From: CAMENZ01 sp041854955
GTDB lineage: Bacteria; Bacillota; Clostridia; Peptostreptococcales; Anaerovoracaceae
Assembly (NCBI GenBank): GCA_041854955.1
Contig: JBHADF010000074.1
Location: 1-9,376 of the forward strand
Length of the DNA: 9,376 bases
Direction of reading: 5' to 3'
Shown: piece by piece, positions 7,313 to 9,376 of the stretch
Position numbering within the stretch: the stretch's first letter is position 1
Layout of the letters: every line of letters starts with the position of its first letter
Program-made: the position numbers and the translations under genes
The notes under the pieces: model-generated
The model's database searches: none
What the model was told of the DNA's origin: nothing
The model's input: only the letters and a program-made list of their open reading frames with translations

Positions 7313-8500
7313 ATGAAAGATAGATTAGAGAAAAACAGGAGCTTCCTATTATACTTTTCCATGTATTGGCCCTTGGGGGCAGTGTGTCCCCTAATAGGAC
7401 AATATCTTTTTAAAATAGGCTTTACAGGGACACAGGTGGGAATCGTGATTTCCGCCGGAACCGGTGCGGCCGTCCTTGGCGGTTTGTTCTGGGGAAAGAA
7501 ATATGCCAATGCGGTAAACAAGAGATTTATAATAGTGTTCATGTTTATAATGGCTGCACTGGTGGCACTTTCCAGCCTGATGGTTAAAAGCTTCATATTG
7601 TATGCAGTGGTGTACGGAGCCCTGTATTTTTTCCAGGGACCGGCCCACGGACTTTGCGATTCCATGGTTATTGAAAACGGAGAAAACTTCCCTGCCATAA
7701 GAGCTATGGGAGCCCTGGGATATGCTACATCCGTCTATGCAGCCGGATTGGCGGCGGAAGCTTTCGGCCTGGAAACCATCTTCTATATACATGCCGCAGC
7801 CTTTGTCATAGCAGCAGTCATCATGTTTCGGGAAAAGGAACCGCCTCATTATGACGGTAAGGAGGGAGCCGACGGAGATGATGACATAGATATAATGGAA
7901 TTGTTTGCCTATAAAGACTTTATAAGGCTTCTGGTATTTGCCTTCTTTCTCTTGGGATCTTCCATGGCTCACAACACCTACTTCGGGTATCTGTATACAG
8001 ACGGCGGCGGAGACTTGAGCGGCATAGGCCTGGCTTTCCTGCTCATGGCGGGAAGTGAAGCGGTATTTATGTTATTTTTGCCTAAGCTGAACAGCAGATT
8101 TTCCACAGAGAAGCTCCTTGTTTGGGGCATGCTCATAGCCATCGGCAGATTTGCCCTGTATTCCTTGGGACTGCCTTCATATATATTATTGGGGACTTTC
8201 TTCTTACAGGGCATGATGAACGGCATAATATTGGTAGAGATAGTGAAGTATTTCGAGAAAATAGTGCCGGCCAGACTTTCCAGCCTGTCCGTGGCTGTCT
8301 ACTATGCCTTGGGAAGCAACCTGAGCAGCATAGTGTGCAACCTGATAGGCGGCGTTATTCTGGACGGATTCGGCGCCAGAGGCGTATATATGTTCTTCAC
8401 CCTATGGAATCTTGCAGCCCTGGGAATATACTTCGGAACCGGCCTTAACAAAGAGAGAAAAGGCAAGATTTCAGCCCCTTTGGAAGAGGTCTTAAAATAA
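7313..8500 (+). CDS. Major facilitator superfamily transporter (MFS_1-like)
   Basis: This 395-residue inner-membrane secondary transporter has about 12 hydrophobic helices (approximate spans 10-34, 41-61, 71-91, 94-113, 133-153, 155-173, 203-220, 236-257, 267-285, 289-310, 322-347, 355-377). They form two six-helix halves joined by a very acidic cytoplasmic loop (DGKEGADGDDDIDIMELF, 181-198). The stretch AIRAMGALGYATSVYAAG (128-145) resembles the conserved segment of the LacY-like/PPP MFS_1_like families (R-x-x-G-[AS]-[IL]-G). The substrate is unknown: sugars, nucleosides and drugs are all possible. The start at 7313 has only a distant AGAGG (7293-7297, 15-base spacer) and an in-frame stop at 7298-7300 prevents any upstream extension, so translation initiation looks weak. 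A TATAAG (7287-7292) could be a -10 box but has no good -35 partner. It follows the rqcP terminator by 37 bases, and its stop is 24 bases before the first rRNA promoter. Confidence 0.9.
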   Translation: MKDRLEKNRSFLLYFSMYWPLGAVCPLIGQYLFKIGFTGTQVGIVISAGTGAAVLGGLFWGKKYANAVNKRFIIVFMFIMAALVALSSLMVKSFILYAVVYGALYFFQGPAHGLCDSMVIENGENFPAIRAMGALGYATSVYAAGLAAEAFGLETIFYIHAAAFVIAAVIMFREKEPPHYDGKEGADGDDDIDIMELFAYKDFIRLLVFAFFLLGSSMAHNTYFGYLYTDGGGDLSGIGLAFLLMAGSEAVFMLFLPKLNSRFSTEKLLVWGMLIAIGRFALYSLGLPSYILLGTFFLQGMMNGIILVEIVKYFEKIVPARLSSLSVAVYYALGSNLSSIVCNLIGGVILDGFGARGVYMFFTLWNLAALGIYFGTGLNKERKGKISAPLEEVLK

Positions 8501-8553
8501 TATAAGAAAAGTGAAAAAATACTCTTGACATAGAGCGAGTAAGATGATAATAT
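8494..8553 (+). promoter_or_regulatory. rRNA promoter P1 with A-rich UP-like element
   Basis: A perfect TTGACA (8525-8530) is followed by a 17-bp spacer and TAATAT (8548-8553), with TG at 8545-8546 making an extended -10. GATAAT (8546-8551) is an alternative -10 with a 15-bp spacer. The stretch 8494-8521 is strongly A-rich and overlaps the last codons of the MFS gene, consistent with an UP element that contacts the alpha subunits of RNA polymerase. Predicted transcription start is near 8560. Confidence 0.8.
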
Positions 8554-8627
8554 TGTAAAGCTGTCAGAAATGAGAGCGGTCGAGCAGGAAGCTTATGGGA
8601 GGCTGAAATAAGCCTTTTGAAAGCCCT

Positions 8628-8685
8628 AAAAAAGGGAAAAATAAGTAAAAAAATGCTTGACAGAAATCCGCTGAAATGGTAATAT
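8628..8685 (+). promoter_or_regulatory. rRNA promoter P2 with A-rich UP-like element
   Basis: A perfect TTGACA (8657-8662) is followed by 17 bp and TAATAT (8680-8685), again preceded by TG (8677-8678). The architecture is the same as P1, 132 bp downstream. An A-rich stretch at 8628-8653 sits where an UP element would be. Predicted start is near 8692, about 250 bases before the mature 16S. Tandem strong promoters are the normal arrangement for rRNA operons in this phylum. Confidence 0.85.
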
Positions 8686-8711
8686 GTAAAATGTTCCGTA
8701 TCAAGCGGAAA

Positions 8712-8725
8712 GAACCTTGAAAACT
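8712..8725 (+). promoter_or_regulatory. boxA-like antitermination element
   Basis: GAACCTTGAAAACT, about 20 bases after the predicted P2 start, resembles the rRNA boxA of Firmicutes (core CTTTGAAAACT). BoxA in the nascent RNA binds NusB/NusE and makes RNA polymerase resistant to premature termination in the untranslated rRNA operon. The call rests on motif likeness and position. Confidence 0.6.
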
Positions 8726-8739
8726 TCATAGTGTAGAAA

Positions 8740-8773
8740 TTTAGTCAAAGAGAAGAAATTCTCAAAAACTAAA
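8740..8773 (+). repeat. Leader stem-loop with GAAA tetraloop
   Basis: The outer stem TTTAGT (8740-8745)/ACTAAA (8768-8773) encloses an A-rich 4x4 internal loop, an inner stem GAGAA (8750-8754)/TTCTC (8759-8763) and the GNRA-type loop GAAA (8755-8758). It is a probable structural or processing element of the pre-16S leader, just after boxA. Confidence 0.55.
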
Positions 8774-8908
8774 CGAAACAATCAGCTAAATTGGTAAGAC
8801 AATAAAGCGGATAGTTTCCGACAATTTCTAAATAAAAACAGACAATAATTCAAACAAAACGAATTAGCGAACGCAAGACGTTCAGATCGAGTTTAGAAAA
8901 CTTTTAAG

Positions 8909-8934
8909 ATATTAAAGGCGAGAGCCTAAAATAT
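8909..8934 (+). repeat. Leader stem-loop with GAGA tetraloop next to the mature 16S end
   Basis: ATATT (8909-8913)/AATAT (8930-8934) and AGGC (8916-8919)/GCCT (8924-8927) are separated by a symmetric AA/AA internal loop and closed by the GNRA loop GAGA (8920-8923). It ends 6 bases before the 16S 5' end, so it may guide 5' maturation. It resembles the 8740-8773 hairpin in design. Confidence 0.6.
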
Positions 8935-8940
8935 ACCATT

Positions 8941-9376
<436 letters not shown>

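Larger units (their letters stand above)
8692..8940 (+). other. 16S rRNA 5' leader (pre-rRNA)
   Basis: This A-rich transcribed spacer from the P2 start region to the mature 16S holds no gene and no tRNA. Reading along it: a boxA-like element (8712-8725), a nested hairpin with a GAAA loop (8740-8773), a hairpin with outer AAATTG/CAATTT (8788-8793/8822-8827) and inner CGGA/TCCG (8808-8811/8817-8820), GAACG/CGTTC (8869-8873/8879-8883), and a hairpin with a GAGA loop (8909-8934). Part of it should pair with sequence beyond the 16S 3' end to form the RNase III processing stem, but that partner is outside the window. Confidence 0.8.

Noticed and set aside
8572..8613. A 13-codon open frame (MRAVEQEAYGRLK) between rRNA promoters P1 and P2
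   Set aside because: There is no Shine-Dalgarno and it sits in an untranslated rRNA leader; an open frame this short is expected by chance.
8601..8622. A small hairpin (AGGCT/AGCCT) followed by TTTT between P1 and P2, as a terminator of P1 transcripts
   Set aside because: A 5-bp stem with a 6-base loop is too weak to call as a terminator.
8445..8729. A 94-codon minus-strand open frame across the rRNA promoter region
   Set aside because: It covers both rRNA promoters, its Phe/Leu/Ser-rich translation reflects A-rich promoter DNA read backwards, and no family is recognisable.

Overview
The window reads as chromosomal DNA of a low-to-moderate-GC member of the Firmicutes, probably a Clostridia-class anaerobe. 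The evidence is the conserved order of mfd, a SpoVB/YabM-type flippase, mazG, HU and rqcP, strong AGGAG-type ribosome binding sites, and a 16S rRNA 5' end that looks clostridial. By eye the 16S resembles the Anaerovoracaceae (Family XIII) and relatives, but that placement needs a database comparison. All genes lie on the plus strand and the coding density is high.

Layout. Positions 1-2672 hold the last three quarters of mfd, cut by the window edge. A good promoter at 2705-2733 then drives an MTA/SAH-deaminase-like amidohydrolase (2777-4063). It is followed at short distance by a MOP-superfamily lipid-linked glycan flippase of the SpoVB/YabM/MurJ type (4095-5702), a stand-alone MazG (5705-6568) and the nucleoid protein HU (6611-6889). 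Three consecutive hairpins fill the gap between HU and rqcP (6998-7249). The rqcP stop codon sits inside the stem of a likely terminator (7237-7275). A 12-helix MFS transporter (7313-8500) ends 24 bases before the first of two tandem rRNA promoters. A structured rRNA leader follows, with a boxA-like element and several hairpins, and then the first 436 bases of 16S rRNA up to the window end.

Biology. The block corresponds to the Bacillus/Clostridium neighbourhood mfd-spoVT-yabM-yabN(mazG)-[hup]-yabO(rqcP)-yabP-yabQ-divIC. Here spoVT is absent and an amidohydrolase occupies its place. The yabP-yabQ-divIC tail is replaced by an MFS gene and an rRNA operon. This fits a lineage that has lost, or is losing, endospore formation, but the window alone cannot prove it. 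The genes share housekeeping themes: transcription-coupled repair (Mfd), nucleotide sanitation (MazG), nucleoid structure (HU), rescue of stalled ribosomes (RqcP), envelope precursor export (flippase) and rRNA synthesis.

I found no mobile element, CRISPR array, phage gene, toxin-antitoxin pair or defence system, and nothing that convincingly amounts to an undescribed system. The most interesting material is in the non-coding stretches: the triple hairpin before rqcP, the terminator fused to the rqcP stop codon, and the 16S leader with a regularly spaced ACAAT repeat.
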